From Pseudocercospora fijiensis CIRAD86 (Eukaryota; Ascomycota; Dothideomycetes; Mycosphaerellales; Mycosphaerellaceae), in NCBI RefSeq assembly GCF_000340215.1, contig NW_006921541.1, positions 2,701,527 to 2,765,526 of the forward strand: DNA of 64,000 bases, written 5' to 3'. Positions 11,793-24,977 of the stretch are shown here, one piece after another (position 1 is the stretch's first letter; each line of letters begins with the position of its first letter). The notes beneath the pieces are model-generated. The model did no database searches. It was given only the letters and a program-made list of their open reading frames with translations, and had not been told where the DNA came from. The translations under genes and the position numbers were made by a program.

Positions 11793-14714
11793 ATGTCTTC
11801 CGGCGCCCCGAATCCGCTAGGCGCTAGTAGTAGCAACGACCTACCTGCCCCTATTAACCTAAGCCTAGCCGCCCTAGTTCCGATCGAAGCCCTATCCGAT
11901 AGCGCCTTAGCTACTATAACTAGCCTCGAGCACTGCTTCTAGATCGTTACCGCCCTCGAAGACCCTTAAGAGAAGATCTAGAACGCTCGTACCCTACTGC
12001 GCGTTATTAATAGGAACATTAAGAAGGCTGCTATCTTAGTTACGTATAGTATAAACAACTTACGTTAGTCTATCGGTAAGCGTATCTTTAAGCGCGAGGT
12101 TCTTAACGATATAGATATCGAATAAGCCTTTCCTATCGTCTATAGCCTCGAGACAGCCGGTACCTAGATTCGCTTACGCTTCAAGACCCTCGACTAGGCC
12201 TTCGAATACTAGGGAGGACTAAGCAGTCTTCCTAAGAGCCTTGTTAACTTCGCCTACGGTAGACAAGAGCGTACTAAGTAGGTCTCTTCGTTCGTTAATA
12301 AGTATAAGGTCCGTCGTTAAGGCGCCGAGCATCTTTCCCGTACTATAATCTATCGCGTATCTACCGCTAGTAAGAAGGTAGGTAAGTAGCTACTTAACTT
12401 GTCCTTTGCGCTTAACGACTTTACGACAGCCTATTAGAAGAAGCACTACGATGCGATTGTCTAGGTCGATCTTAACGTATAAACAACTAAGGATCTACTA
12501 AAAGAGAAGGGCTATCGTATTAATAGTATAGGCTTTATCGTTAAGGGTTAAGAGGCTCCTATCGTTAATGTCCTTAAACGTAAGGCTCTTTGCCTAGAAA
12601 CCGAGGCCGATACGGCTGCTAGTCTTACGCTCGCTATAGAAATATAGGCTAAAGATCGTCGCTCGACCCGTAACCGCAAGGTCCCTTAAGAAGTTTAAGA
12701 CGAGCGCGCTAAGGCCGAAGCAGCGCGTAAGAAGGCATTATATACTCGCTAGGCCCTCCGCAAGGCTACTAAGAAGTATAGTACTCCTTCTAGTACCGAC
12801 TATAGTACTAACTATAGTACTAACTATAGTAACTCGGATGTTAATATACTAGATATACTACTAGAGGATATCTCCTCCGAAGGCTCCTTTAGCGAGCGTA
12901 GAAATAGAGGCCTCTCGCCGATCCTATTAACTAAGAACATTTATAGTTCTTATAAGGGCGACTCTATCGCGTACCTTATTACCGACATCGATATAGTTCC
13001 TAAAGCCGTAATAGGCGAAGCTCCTACCGCCCTCTCTATCTATTAACAGCTCGACGACCTTAGTAAGCTAGGAGAAGAGCCGTTCTCTATATATACCAAC
13101 TATATTAAGAAGGCCGCTAAGGTCTATAGTCTCTATACTAGTGCTAAGGCGAGTATCCTCGTCGGTCGCCTATTAAAGATTAGTCGCGAGGTTCCTAATT
13201 AAGACGCCTTCGCTGCCCTTAAGGCTAATTAGGCCTATACTAACTGGTTTCCTAGACGCCCTATTGCCGCCCCGACATCTCTAGGACTCTACGCGTTCAA
13301 CCCTACTAGTACTATTACTCGCGCCCTTACGCTAACGGATCGCTAGAGTAAGTTCGTTACTAGCATCCTTAGCTAAGGCACCTCCTTCGACCGCTTTCGC
13401 TAGACTAGCAATACTATCTTCCCTTAGGTCTTTAGTTAGTTGTAAGAGCCTCGTAGAGCATATCTTCCTTTCCTTATCGACCTAATATAGGAGGAGTTTA
13501 AAATATACCTTTAGTATATACGTACGATGCCTAAGTCTAAGTAAGAAGGCCGCAATACCCTTTAAACTTATAGTATAAGTAACTAAATCGTCCGCTAGTA
13601 CCCTGCCCTATAGCTCTTGGCTATCGCCCTTCGACCTAATTACGTATACGAGCTTATCTCTGTCCCTAAGCCTACTAAGTTCTTTAAGGTTAGCGGCACT
13701 TATAAAAACTGTCCTTCTAAGGAGTCTGCTCGTCTCGGACAAGATATAGTTAAGCTCGCAGCTAGCGAGGGAGCTAGTCACCTACGCATTAAGGTCTGCC
13801 TTATATCTAAGGATGAGACTAGCTGCTCTACTATTGTCGAAGGCATATATTAGCCCGAGGTCTTTACGAACTAGGTTGAGAAGCTTAAGGCTCGTAGCCT
13901 AGTCCTACTAAGCAAGATCGGCAAGCTTACTAACAAGCACCTTACCGACGACGACCTCGACTATATATTCGATAGTTAGCCTAATAGTAAGGGGCGTAAA
14001 GCGGAGTGGATCCTCAACCCTCTAAAGGAATACGAAGTCTCTATTTAGATGCTATACCTACTATATAGTAATCTAAAGACTAAGAGCAACCGTATATCAA
14101 TTAACCTAGGCTACTCTCGCGTTATTAACGGCACTAAGGTTGAGGGTTACGAGAACTTAATAGTCTCCTAGGTTGCTAAAGCGCACCGCAATCTAACCGC
14201 CCTCCCGGCCTCTAACTCCTTCGTACTATTCGCTTTCCCTACGGCGATCTTAGTCGAAGGCCTCGGCTATATCTCCGACGCTCTAGTTAGTAGGATTCCT
14301 TAGTTAAGTTACGTTGTTTAGAACGAAGTTGAACAGATCCTCTAGCTTAATAACGAGGGACTTAAGGAATATCTACACAATTAGGAGAATGCTACGACGG
14401 AAAAGGCTGTTAACCTCCTCGTTAATTAAGCTTTCTACGAGGGATAGTACTTCGGTACTAACAGCTTTAACGTATACGGAGGAGATTTCGAGAGCCGACT
14501 AGCAGATAAGGTTATTGCTAGTAAGGATTACGGTACATTAAAGCAGCAGTAAGTTAGCGTAGTAGATTAGATACTTAGGAAGTTGTTTTTGCATATTAAT
14601 AGAATTTAGGAACAATGCTACCCCGGGGGTGTTATTGCGGAGTCTCTAAAAGATAGCCTTAGCTAAGATGCCTAAGGTTACTACATAACTGTTTGTTTTG
14701 AGCGCGCAATGTAA
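11793..14714 (+). pseudogene. Element B' third ORF (ORF3), unknown function
   Basis: A coding-like frame of about 970 codons starts at an ATG (MSSGAPNPLG...) and is broken only by TAG/TAA of RIP type. Features in order: a Ser/Pro/Ala-rich start; a helical, Lys/Arg-rich section; a strongly basic Ala/Lys region near 12650-12780 (RAKAEAARKKAL); a short STNYSTNYSN repeat near 12790-12830; then a long mixed region containing an unbroken stretch (13617-13853) with LRPNYVYELI and KVSGTYKNCPSKE. The final part overlaps another GC palindrome. The N-terminal two thirds recur in B'' (15029-17012). No family is recognised. Its position after integrase is where env-like genes sit in some gypsy lineages, but I see no clear signal peptide or fusion-type membrane anchor. 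Confidence 0.7.
14614..14636. repeat. 23-bp GC palindrome of family B, copy 3
   Basis: Core CTACCCCGGGGGT inside the 3' end of ORF3, where it would encode CYPGGV in that frame. Confidence 0.8.
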
Positions 14715-14748
14715 AGCGTGTCTAGTTAGACACGAAGAAAGGGAGGGA

Positions 14749-15028
14749 TATTGGCTAGTAACCGGCCCTATACACCTAGGCTGAGTTTTAAGCCTATATA
14801 AGAGGCCTCCTTCTATATTATAGATAGAGCACTAACCTCGTATAGCACATTGTTTATATTACACTTCTACAATGCCTATATTGCAGGGCTCTAGTTATTA
14901 GCCTAAGCAACCGTCTTGTTATCCTATTATACTAAACATAGCTGCCTATATTGCTATGGGTTATGTTACCCTCGGTAGCCTATACTATTACTGCTAGTAG
15001 TAGTAGTGGTTTTGGTTTCCGTCCTTTA
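14749..15028 (+). repeat. Element B' 3' LTR with polypurine tract
   Basis: The LTR follows the tract GAAGAAAGGGAGGGA and starts TATTGGCTAGTAACC (TG changed to TA by RIP). It ends ...CGTCCTTTA, probably from ...TTCA. It matches the reverse complement of 25798-26076. The sequence changes to inverted ORF3 exactly at this LTR end. Confidence 0.85.
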
Positions 15029-17012
15029 GTAGGTAACTAGCACCCTCGCTAGCTGCGAGCTTAACTATATCTTATCCGAGACGAGTAGACTCCTTAGAAG
15101 GACAGTTTTTATAAGTACCGCTAACCTTAAAGAACTTAGCAGGCTTAGGGATAGAGATAAGCTCGTATACGTAATTAGGTCGAAGGGCGACAGCTAAGAG
15201 CTATAGGGCAGGGTACTAGCGGACGATTTAGTTGCTTACACTATAAGTTTAAAGGGCATTGCGGCCTTCCTACTTAGCCTTAGGCATCGTACGTATATAC
15301 TAAAGGTACATTTTAAACTCCTCCTATATTAGGTCGATAAGGAAAGGAAGATATACTCTACGAGGCTCTTATAACTAACTAAAGACTTAAGGGAAGATAG
15401 CATTGCTAGTCTAGCGAAAGCGGTCGAAGGAGGTGCCTTAGCTAAGGATGCCGGTAACGAACTTACTCTAGCGATCCGTTAGCGTAAGGGCGCGAGTAAT
15501 AGTACTAGTAGGGTTGAACGCGTAGAGTCCTAGAGATATCGGGGCGGCAACAGGGCGTCTAGGAAACTAGTTAGTATAGGCCTAATTAGCCTTAAGGGTA
15601 GCGAAGGCATCTTAATTAGCGATATTACGTCTAATCTTTAATAGGCGGCTAATAAGGATACTCGTCTTAGCACTAGTATAGAGACTATAGACCTTAGCAG
15701 CCTTCTTAATATAGTTAGTATATATAGTAAACCGCTCTTTACCTAGCTTGCTAAGGTCGTCGAGCTGTTAATAGATAGATAGGGCGGTAGGAGCTTTGCC
15801 TATATCGGCTTTAGGAACTATATCGATCTTAGTAATAAGGTGCGCAATAGAGTCGCCCTTATAAGAACTATAGATATTCTTAGTTAATAGGATTAGCGAG
15901 AGGCCTCTATCTCTACGCTCGCTAAAGGAGCCTTCGGAGGAGACATCTTCTAGTAGTATATCTAGTATATTAATATCCGAGTTACTATAGTTAGTACTAT
16001 AGTTAGTACTATAGTCGGTACTAGAAGGAGTGCTATACTTCTTACTAGCCTTGCGGAGGGCCTAGCGAGTATATAATGCCTTCTTGCGCGCTGCTTCGGC
16101 CTTAGCGCGCTCGTCTTAAACTTCTTAAGGGACCTTACGGTTATAGGTCGAGCGACGATCTTTAGCCTACATTTCTATAGCGAGGGCAAGACTAGTAGCT
16201 ATATCGGCCTCGGTTTCTAGGCGAAGAGCCTTACGTTTAAGGACATTAACGATAGGAGCCTCTTAACCTTTAACAATAAAGCCTATACTATTAATACGAT
16301 AGCCCTTCTCTTTTAGTAGATCCTTAGTTGTCTATACGTTAAGATCGACCTAGACAATCGTATCGTAGTACTTCTTCTAGTAGGCTATCGTAAAGTCGTT
16401 AAGCGTAAAGGACAAGTTAAGTAACTACTTACCTACCTTCTTGCTAGCTATAGATATACGATAGATTATAGTACGGGAAAGATACTTAGCGCCTTAACGA
16501 CGGACCTTATACTTGTTAACGAACGAAGAGACCTACTTAGTACGCTCTTATCTACCGTAGGCGAAGTTAATAAGGCTCTTAGGAAGACTACTTAGTCCTC
16601 CCTAATGTTCGAAGGCCTAGTCGAGGGTCTTAAAGCGTAAACGAATCTAGGTGCCGGCCGTCTCGAGGCTATAAACGATAGGAAAGGCTTATTCGATATC
16701 TATATCGTTAAGGACCTCGCGCTTAAAGATACGCTTACCGATAGACTAACGCAAGTTATTTATACTATACGCAACTAAGATAGTAGCCTTCTTAATATTC
16801 CTATTAATAACGCGTAGTAGGGTGCGAGCGTTCTAGATCTTCTCTTAAGGGTCTTTAAGGGCAGTAACGATCTAGAAGCAGTGCTCGAGGCTAGTTATAG
16901 TAGCTAAGGCGCTATCGGAGGGGGCTTCGATCGGGACTAGTGCGCCTAGGTTTAGGGCTAGTAGGTTGCTACTGCTACTAGCGCCTAGCGGATTTAGGGC
17001 GCCGGAAGACAT
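15029..17012 (-). pseudogene. Element B'' ORF3, truncated by B' insertion
   Basis: The inverted copy of the B third ORF. The start codon at 17012-17010 is intact and the frame continues for about 660 codons with RIP-type stops only, until B' interrupts it. The Tyr/Ser/Asn repeat and the basic Ala/Lys region are both present (about 15980-16130). Agreement of frame in two independently mutated copies is the best evidence that ORF3 was a protein gene. Confidence 0.75.
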
Positions 17013-17440
17013 CTTAGTCAACCGGAGCGGAAAGGAGTTAGTAACGAGTTTGCAAAAACGTTCGTAGCTTGTTAATAATAATTAAAGGGTTTAGATAGAA
17101 GAAGGGAGAGAGGGGGGTAGGCGGTAGTAAGTCGGTCGGTATTCGAGTAGAAGAAAGAGCTTAGAAAGCTCGCCTTAAATAGGATATAAAGGTAGCGTAG
17201 TCCGTATATTCCGGTAAAGCAAACGGATAACGACTATATATAGACCCTAAAAAGTAAAGCTACATACGAGACTCCTTTATTAGTAGGGCAGCTAAAGTTT
17301 AATAATCGATCTAGCTAATTGCTAGTAGCGACTACGCGCCTTTATTAACCTCTAGCTTTCGTAGATTCCCGCGTACTCGAAATGTAACTAGTTAGTTCGA
17401 GTACCTAGTAGTAATCTATAGTAGTAAGGCTAGTAGGACT

Positions 17441-17463
17441 AATAATACCCCCGGGGTAGTATT
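17441..17463. repeat. 23-bp GC palindrome of family B, copy 4
   Basis: Core TACCCCCGGGGTA upstream of ORF3 in B''; the counterpart of the copy at 11360. Confidence 0.8.
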
Positions 17464-17871
17464 AGCTTTTCTCTAGAGATGCTCGGCAACTAGGAGCAAA
17501 TCGCCTAGGCCTAGCGTAGCTTATATTAGCCTATAGCACTATCGTTATAGATATAGCATTACCTTTTATAGTAGCAGGTATGTAAACGTAGCCCGTGCGT
17601 TCTTCTTTCTTCTAGATACTAAGCTTAGCGGCCTAAGGTCCCTATTCTTAGAGGCTATAGGCCTAGGTTGCTACGTCTATCTAAGCGCTAGGAAGGGAGA
17701 GGGATCCTCCCTTTCTTAGTGTCCCGCGTAACTAATACTAATTAGGGTAGGAACAATCTTCTCTAGCGGAGTATCTTATTATCGTTGCTACCTAAGGGCG
17801 GTTGCTAGAGACTAGGAAACTAGAGGGAAGTAGTCCTAATAGGGCGGGAGGTTAGGTTCGGCTAGCTTCCG

Positions 17872-17894
17872 AATGCTACCCCTGGGGTATTATT
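17872..17894. repeat. 23-bp GC palindrome of family B, copy 5
   Basis: Core CTACCCCTGGGGTA near the end of the pol region in B''; the counterpart of the copy at 10909. One base breaks the perfect palindrome. Confidence 0.75.
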
Positions 17895-18156
17895 CGGAAG
17901 TTATGCCTTATATAGTTCTTTTCTAAGGAAACATAAAAAGAGTAAAGCTATAGTAACATTAATCGAAGGCAAAAGACAAAAGAGTAAAACAATAGACAAG
18001 GTAAAAGCAAAGGAGGGCAACAACTAAGAGTATTAACATCCGTAGGAACAGGTAGTAAGGACTAAAGCTAAAGGGCAGCGCTCTGTATTAATAGCGCGGA
18101 GAATGGTTAATAGAGGCAAGGAAAGCAACGTAGTAGAGGCAGGAAAGGATATGCGA

Positions 18157-21100
18157 TTATTTAGTCTCGGGGTCGTCTAGCTATAATTCTAGGCGGTCTT
18201 TATCGCTAGACTAGTTAGGTTCCTCGGAGTTAGAGTTAGATAGCTAGAAGTCTAGTTTACTATTAGAACCGGAATTAACATCGGAAACGCTCTATATATA
18301 GTTAATCTATATATAACCCTCCCTTTGTTCTTAAGTTATTCCTAATAGCTTACTAAGACGAATCTAGGGATAGGCATAGTTCTTAGGTAGAATAGGATCT
18401 ATAATAGCGGTAGGATCCTCCTCCCGATAGGCATCTAAGGACGGTAGAGGGTCTATAGAGGTACTAACTTCCTCCTCGGTCGGCGGAGGGTAGGTAGGCT
18501 CGCGTAACTTAACGATCTTCTTTAGATTAGCCCGAGGGTAAGAGTGCTTCAAGGTAGCACTATCTAGCTCCTAAAGAAGGTATACGGAACCCGAGTAAAG
18601 GACCTCCTTTACTCTATAAGGACCCTTCTACTTAAAGGCTAGCTTATAGGAGTAACTATACTCTAGTTCGGACCGGTATAGAAGGACTATATCGCTAACC
18701 TTTAGAGGTTCCTAATTAATAGCATTATAGTTATTAAAATACTGCTTAGCCTCTTCCCGAAGCCGACGTTATTAAGTAAGACCCTCTTAAGAAGTCGTAG
18801 TTATATCCTTAAGAGCCTTAGCCCGTAGGGCAAGAAGGTCTGCCCTAGTACGAACAGACCCCTAATCGTAAACGCCGTGCGTGCGATAGGACAATTCAAT
18901 AGGTAGAACGGCGTCCCTTCTAATTATAAGCTCTGCTAGCGTAAGTCTAGTCGTGTCGATAATAGTAGTTCGATCTGCTTAGAGAAGGGCTAGAACGCGG
19001 GTAGAGATAGGAACAGACCTATCGCTACTATTAGTTATCTTAGACAGCGCATTAATTAACGACCGATAGCCGCGCTTAATAATAGTATTCGACTAGGGAT
19101 AGTACGGGGAGATGCGAACGTTCTTAGCCCCGTATAAAACAAGTAGCGCTTAAACCTCCTTAGCTATATTGTTCGTAGCGTTATCTAAGATAACCTCGTA
19201 AGGTGTTCCCTAGCGACAAAACAGATCCTTAAATAGGAAGGTAGCTATATTACGGGCATTAATAGCACCGCAACCTTTGTAGAAATAATAGGCCTCCGGC
19301 TATCGAGAAAGACTCTCTCGAATAATATATAGGCTATTATTACGGCTAAGATAGACCCTATCGCTATACTACCGCTCCCTAACTAACTAGGTAGTAGGGA
19401 TACGTAGCTCTCCTAGACGTCGGTAGCTGTTCCTAAAGTTGCACTTAGGATAGCTCTTATAGTAGCGGGAGACATTAGCCTATACGCCGTCCTACTAGTA
19501 GCGTCGACGAAGGATATCGAAGGTGCCCTCTACCGCCCGATAGCCGAGCTTATCGTAAACGGAACGAAGGATCTCTTATCGGGCTGCTAGATCGTTAATA
19601 ATACGCTAGAGCGGTATATTAACTATAGCCTATCGCTAAAGGATGCGATCCTTAATAAGGAACCTCCGAGAATAGCGAATAATACGACGGTATTAACTCT
19701 TTAATAGACTAGGAGCTCTCTTTGTATAGGTAAGGAAGTAGGCGATATTATAGGAGTCGTCGGAGTAGACCCTATTAAGGATATTATCCCTACCTAGTTC
19801 GCCCGCCTTAGTATCGTCCTAGTCCTCGCCGTTAGTAGTAGGGTCTTCGTTAGGCTAGTTACTAGGTTAGTCGTCGGCAGTAGACCTAGTAATTACCGGT
19901 ATAGCGTTAATATAGAAGGTAGTAAAGAAGGTACGGTTAATAACCGCGTCGATATCCTCTTCTTCTATTATCTCGGCGATGTCCTCTTCTATAGCAGGCC
20001 TTCTAGAAAGGCTATCCGGTCTAGTATACTTCTTACTAGGAATATAGAAGACGTCGAAATTAAATAAATAGATCTAGGTAACCTACTAAGCTATCGTAGA
20101 GTTAGGTAGGTCGGAGGCTATACGGTTAAGTTAATAGACTAGCGTCTAAGCGTCGACTTCTAGGCGAAAGAATACTCTAAAGAGCTAAGGTCGGAACTTC
20201 TTAAGAGCCTTATAGACACTAAGGCACTCTCGTTTGCTAGTATCGTATCGGGCCTCGATAGGTTTCTATAGACCGGACTCGTACTAGATAGGGTAACGTA
20301 AGGAGGGCTCCTTACGGTTACACTATATTAGTATCTCGCTATAGCCTTCCCCGCTCGAGTCGATAGCAATAATTATCAAACCCGTACCCTCTAAGTAGTT
20401 AATAGACGTAAGTGTAGGTACGCTAACAAGTGCCTTAGTTACCTTGTCCTTAGCCGCTTAGTATACGGAGGTCTATTCGAATTTAGCATCCTTCTTAAGC
20501 AAGGCGTATAAGGGCTTATATACTAATACAAAGTTCTCGACCTAGATACGGAAGTAGGAGACTACTCTAAGCTAGGTTCGGACATCCTTCTAATAGGTAG
20601 GATCCGGCTAGGATACTATCTTTAGGACCCGTACATTATTAGGATAGCGGCCGTTCTTATTAGTTACAAACCCGACAATGTTTATTCGTTTATATAGGAG
20701 CTAAAGCTTCTCCCTATACACCGTTAGGTTAGCTCGCTCTAGGTCGTAGAGGATACTATCGAGGTTCTAAATATATTCGAGAAAGAACCTACAGATGCTA
20801 GGCTCTACTTCTTTATTGTCGTACCTAGTCTTAGGGCCCTTAATACCGATGTCGTCGAGGAAAGGCATCGCTATATAGGAGATATAGGCCGCGAGGACTT
20901 AGTTTATAATACAAACGAACTAGGCTACGGAGTTGGTTGCCCCTTATAGAAGGGTAGTTTGTCTATATAGCCTAAGAGGTGTCTCGAAACTAGTAAGGTC
21001 GCGGCTATTAGGATAGAGAGGGATCTAGTCGTAGCCCGAGAAAACATTAACTAGTAAGGCTACAATATAGTTAGCAAAAGCTTCCGAGAACCTATTAGTC

Positions 21101-24100
21101 TCCGGAGGGAGGTTAGTATCTCTAATCGTAACTGCGTTAAACTTTTGTATAGCGTTAATTAGACGGTACTTCTTTAGTTCCCTAGGAGCTGTCTTCTTCT
21201 AAACTAGGAAGTACGGGTTGCGATACGAGGCATAGGAAGGCTCTAAGGTACTAGCCTTTATACGCTACTATATTATGTCCTTAACTATACCTCTTAGGCT
21301 TAGGTTTAGCTTGAACCCTAGGTAAGCCTAAGGCTTATACTCGATCGTTCGGATCCTCTATAGAGGGGCAACCTCCGGGTTAATCCTATCTAGATGCGTA
21401 AAGTTATATACTAATACAGCTTCGCGGTTATATAGAAGCTCGTATAGCAAATCTAGTTTAAGATCCGAAAGCTCGATACTAGGTTTAATGTTCGCTAGTC
21501 TCTCCGGCGTTAGCCTCGATCCCCTAGGAATAGCGGAGAACTTTTTAGTAATGTACCTCTAGTCGTATAAACTATCCTTAGGTATTAATATCGCTTCGCG
21601 GTTAAGGCACTTTTGTCGCTAGTTAGGATTTCCGCTAGGATTAGACCTATCGGTTATATATACGCTGCCCTTTACGGGCTTAATCTTATTAGCTACCCTC
21701 TTATATAGGGTATATATACTAACCGCTCGTAATACCCGAGCCCTCTCTCTTTAACGTTAGGCCCGGAGATTAGCGTAATAGAATAGCGCGTAAACTTCAT
21801 TAGAAGTCTCCTTAAGTCGGTAGGTATATAGCTAGTAATCCTGATTTATAATTCCGGCGAAAACGTTAGATTCCTAATAACACCCCCGGGGTAGCATTAG
21901 CTCGGCGCTCTAATTAGTTAGTTCGGATTCGGGCTCGGGTAGATCCGCTTCCGGCGGCGATGCCTACGATAGTATTATTACCGAGATTCGTATACTAGGT
22001 AGTCGTTGCACTATTATACTCGCTGTCGCTTCGAGTATTCGTCTCCTTAGTATAGAGCCTAGAAACTAGCCTTATCGTACGGAGCGGCGTACCTCTAAAT
22101 ATAACCTATTTAAGCTATATTAACTTATAGCGTAGATTGCCGGTCTTATAACCGCGCTATAGCGTTTCCCGAAGAGCGCTTAGAAGCAGTAAGGATATCC
22201 TCGTAGGACTTGTAGCTAGTGTTTCCGATATAACTAGTAAATACGACTCGGTTGCCCTTCTAGTTAGCGATAGTTCCTTCCTAGGAGCTATCGTCGCAGT
22301 TGCGCTAGATACCCCGGGTTATACGAGACTATAGTCGACCTAGAATAATTAGCGTATTCGGGTTAGCGGCAATCTAGAAGGTAAAGGAAAAGCATATACC
22401 GAAAGCGTCTACTATAACATTATAGCAGGCACCTGCTAGCGTAACCTCCCTATTTACTCCCTATATACTAAGGGAAATATCTCTGTTTATTAGTAGTCGG
22501 AGCTGTTTAGCCTAGCGCTTACTTATAATAAGTAACTCTAAACCATTATTAAGCATTGCTAGCAACTACTAACTATAGCTTCCGATAGTAACTTAAATAT
22601 AGATAGTAGGAACGACGGCAAAGGAACGGGTAACTACGGAAAGGTCTATATTATTAGGGATAGAGTAAAGTTCCTTAGGTCGAGGAGGTCCTACTCGACC
22701 GATTTATTAGCTAGTAAATCGGACAGCCTTAATAGAAACTAAAACCGAAGCAGAGTCGGTATTATTATTATTCCCTCGGCCTATCTCCTTAATCCCCTCT
22801 TCGTTAGCATTATCGATAGTCTCCTAGCTCTCGTAGGTTACTAATTCGCCTTCTACTAACTCCTAGGCCTTTAAAAATTTAGGAAGGAACTATAGGGAAG
22901 AGACGTCGATATAGTCCTCTCGCCCCTATTTACGTCGAAGGGCTACAAGGTCTTTTATAAAGGTTGCATCGTTAGGAATCCGGCTCTAGAACAGGTTAGT
23001 AGGCAAACCGTATACTAGAAGCTCCCCTATAGACACGTTAGACTTGAGGTCTAGGAACTATAAAGCCTAGAAGAGAGCATTTGCCTTTATATCGTAAGAG
23101 TTAGTAGGCCCGGTACTATACTTCTTTATATACCTATTAAAGCGAAAGCTCTTTAGGTCGGCTAACTTTCGCTTATAGGCCGGCGGGTTAGCTAGGCCTA
23201 GGGTACTACTAAGGTCGGTAGTAGCATCCTCTATATCGATATCTAGAGTTTCTAGTACCTCCGGAGTAGCTATACTAGCTCGGGTTGCACGGTCTTTAGC
23301 TATCTAGAGTGTTTTAGTCTTAGCGACTAATTCTCGCTGTTTCTTAGCCTTATTAGCTGCCTACTTCTTAAGTATCCTAGTAGGGGCTACCGTACTAGGG
23401 CGGGTAGGGTTCTACGGGCTCTTGCCCTTACCCTAGGACTAGGTTTAGGACCTTATAGCAGCGTAGACATCTATACTGTTCTTAGTAACCGCGTAAACAT
23501 TAGTAACTGCGTCCGGGTCCTAAGACACAAAGTTAACTTTAATAGGCTTAGTAGTACTATTACTGCTCCGCTCCTTAACCTGTTTTACCCTAACTTTCTA
23601 AGTTTCTCGTTTAGTAATAGCGGCGAGGGTACTATTCCTAGTGTCCTTAAACTCGATCTTGCTACTATACTTCTTCTCTAGAAGACTCCTAAGTTGAGGC
23701 AGCTTCGGAGCTCTGCGATCCTACTCGAAGTCAATCTTGTCGCCGGTATCGGTATAGTAGAACCGACTATTTACTTATATAACGAGCTTCCTCTTAAGAA
23801 GCTCCTTCTAGATAGGGCAGTCTAATTAAACATATTTGAAACCGCCGCACATCTAGCACTTGCTATCCAAGTTAGAATAGATCTTCCGTATAGCGTAGAC
23901 GTTAACTAAAGGGGCCTTAGAGTAGTTAGGATCGGAGACCTAGTAGACTAGTAGTATATCCTTTAGTATACTAGCATTAAGGACCTCCCTAACTCGCTAT
24001 AGTGCTTTCGTATTAAGGTTGAGCTAGGCTAGGGATTTAGCTAAGTCCGCAACGTCCTAAGAATACTTAGTAATAGTAGGAGTTACGGTACTAGGACTAC

Positions 24101-24977
24101 TTTGCGATTTAGGAAGAAACTTAGGCCCTCTAGTTCCCGAGGTATCGTTCCTTACCTAGGCTAGGTTATTCCGGTCCTCGCCGTAAATAAACTTCTTTGT
24201 ATTAGCGGAGCTGTTAATATCGTCCTTAACAGCCTCTAGGACCTCTTTATACTTCCTAAAGGTCTCGGGATTAGCTTCGCTAAGCTTATAGCGACGGAAG
24301 ACACGCTTAGCCGTAGACTATAGCAACCCTTTAAGGAGTAGCCTCGTTCTCTAAGAATTCTCGAGGTCCTACTAGTCGATACCGTCCGCTAACTTAACAA
24401 ACTCGCGGACGTACTCCTTTAGGTCGTTATCTTCGGTACGCCTCTCTATATAGAGGTTCTTAAGCTACGTACGACTGCCTTTAATGCGACGGCTATCGCG
24501 ATCCCGATACTCCCTTATAAAGGCCTACTTAAAGACCTCCTAGTCGGCATTAGACTTGTCGTCCTTTTCTAGGTAGCTAACTAGGGTTCTAAGGGTTCGG
24601 TAAAGCTTAGTAATAGTAGTCCTCGTAAGGGACCGGACCTTGTACTAGTCCGACTCCTCTTCGAGTCTATACTCGGCTAAGTTGTCCTTAAAGCGTTCTA
24701 CGTACGCCGTAGCGTTCTACCCTTCGAACAAAGGGTTCCTACTGCTTCCTAGCTCTAGCGGGCGACGCCTATTCTAACGGAGAAAGTTAGTTTGCCCTTA
24801 AATTATCTTTATAACGACATTGTAGAGAGCCTTAGGCGTAGAAGGCTCGATAGCCCCTAGTTCGATAGCGCTTATAATAACTAGTCGTCGCCTAATTTCT
24901 TCGTTAATAGGGTCCGGTAGGTTATTAGATTCCGAAGATTCCGCTAATTCGTAATATTCGCTTTCGCTAGAGCTTAT
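18157..24977 (-). pseudogene. Element B'' gag-pol
   Basis: The frame starts at an ATA at 24977 that was probably ATG (SSSESEYYELAESSE follows) and reads through RIP stops for about 2,270 codons. Gag comes first, with a CX2CX4HX4C zinc knuckle whose cysteine codons are at 23858, 23849 and 23819; its histidine now reads Tyr (23834-23832), a CAT-to-TAT change. There is no normal stop between gag and pol; the frame runs across a GC palindrome at 21876. RT carries a FLDDIGIKGPKTRY box at 20862-20820, a signature of a fungal gypsy lineage different from A, C and D. RNase H and integrase follow, then the same Pro/Glu linker and acidic tail as in B'. The stop is at 18157. It is heavily mutated and non-functional. 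Confidence 0.9.
21876..21898. repeat. 23-bp GC palindrome of family B, copy 6
   Basis: Core CACCCCCGGGGTAG inside the gag-pol frame at the gag/pol junction, reading MLPRGCY in that frame on the minus strand. Confidence 0.8.

Larger units (their letters stand above)
9986..15028 (+). mobile_element. Ty3/gypsy element B', 3' part, plus strand
   Basis: The 3' part of a second gypsy family. It starts abruptly in the integrase C-terminal tail at the edge of A's 3' LTR, then carries a spacer, a long third ORF, a polypurine tract and a 3' LTR that ends at 15028. Immediately after that LTR end comes the inverted third ORF of another B copy, as expected if B' had inserted into B''. The rest of B' should lie beyond the left edge of the window, interrupted by A. 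Confidence 0.88.
9986..18841. repeat. 3.8-kb inverted repeat (arms 9986-13785 and 15029-18841)
   Basis: The left arm reappears as its reverse complement in the right arm, separated by a 1,243-bp spacer (13786-15028). The arms cover the integrase tail, the inter-ORF spacer and about two thirds of the third ORF of family B. Differences between arms are mostly C/T or G/A, plus a few small indels. It is explained by B' inserting in opposite orientation into B''; it is not the terminal inverted repeat of a DNA transposon. Confidence 0.9.

Noticed and set aside
9986..18841. The long inverted repeat as terminal repeats of a DNA transposon or a Polinton-like element
   Set aside because: The arms are internal gypsy sequence and the spacer ends exactly at an LTR end; nested insertion explains it.
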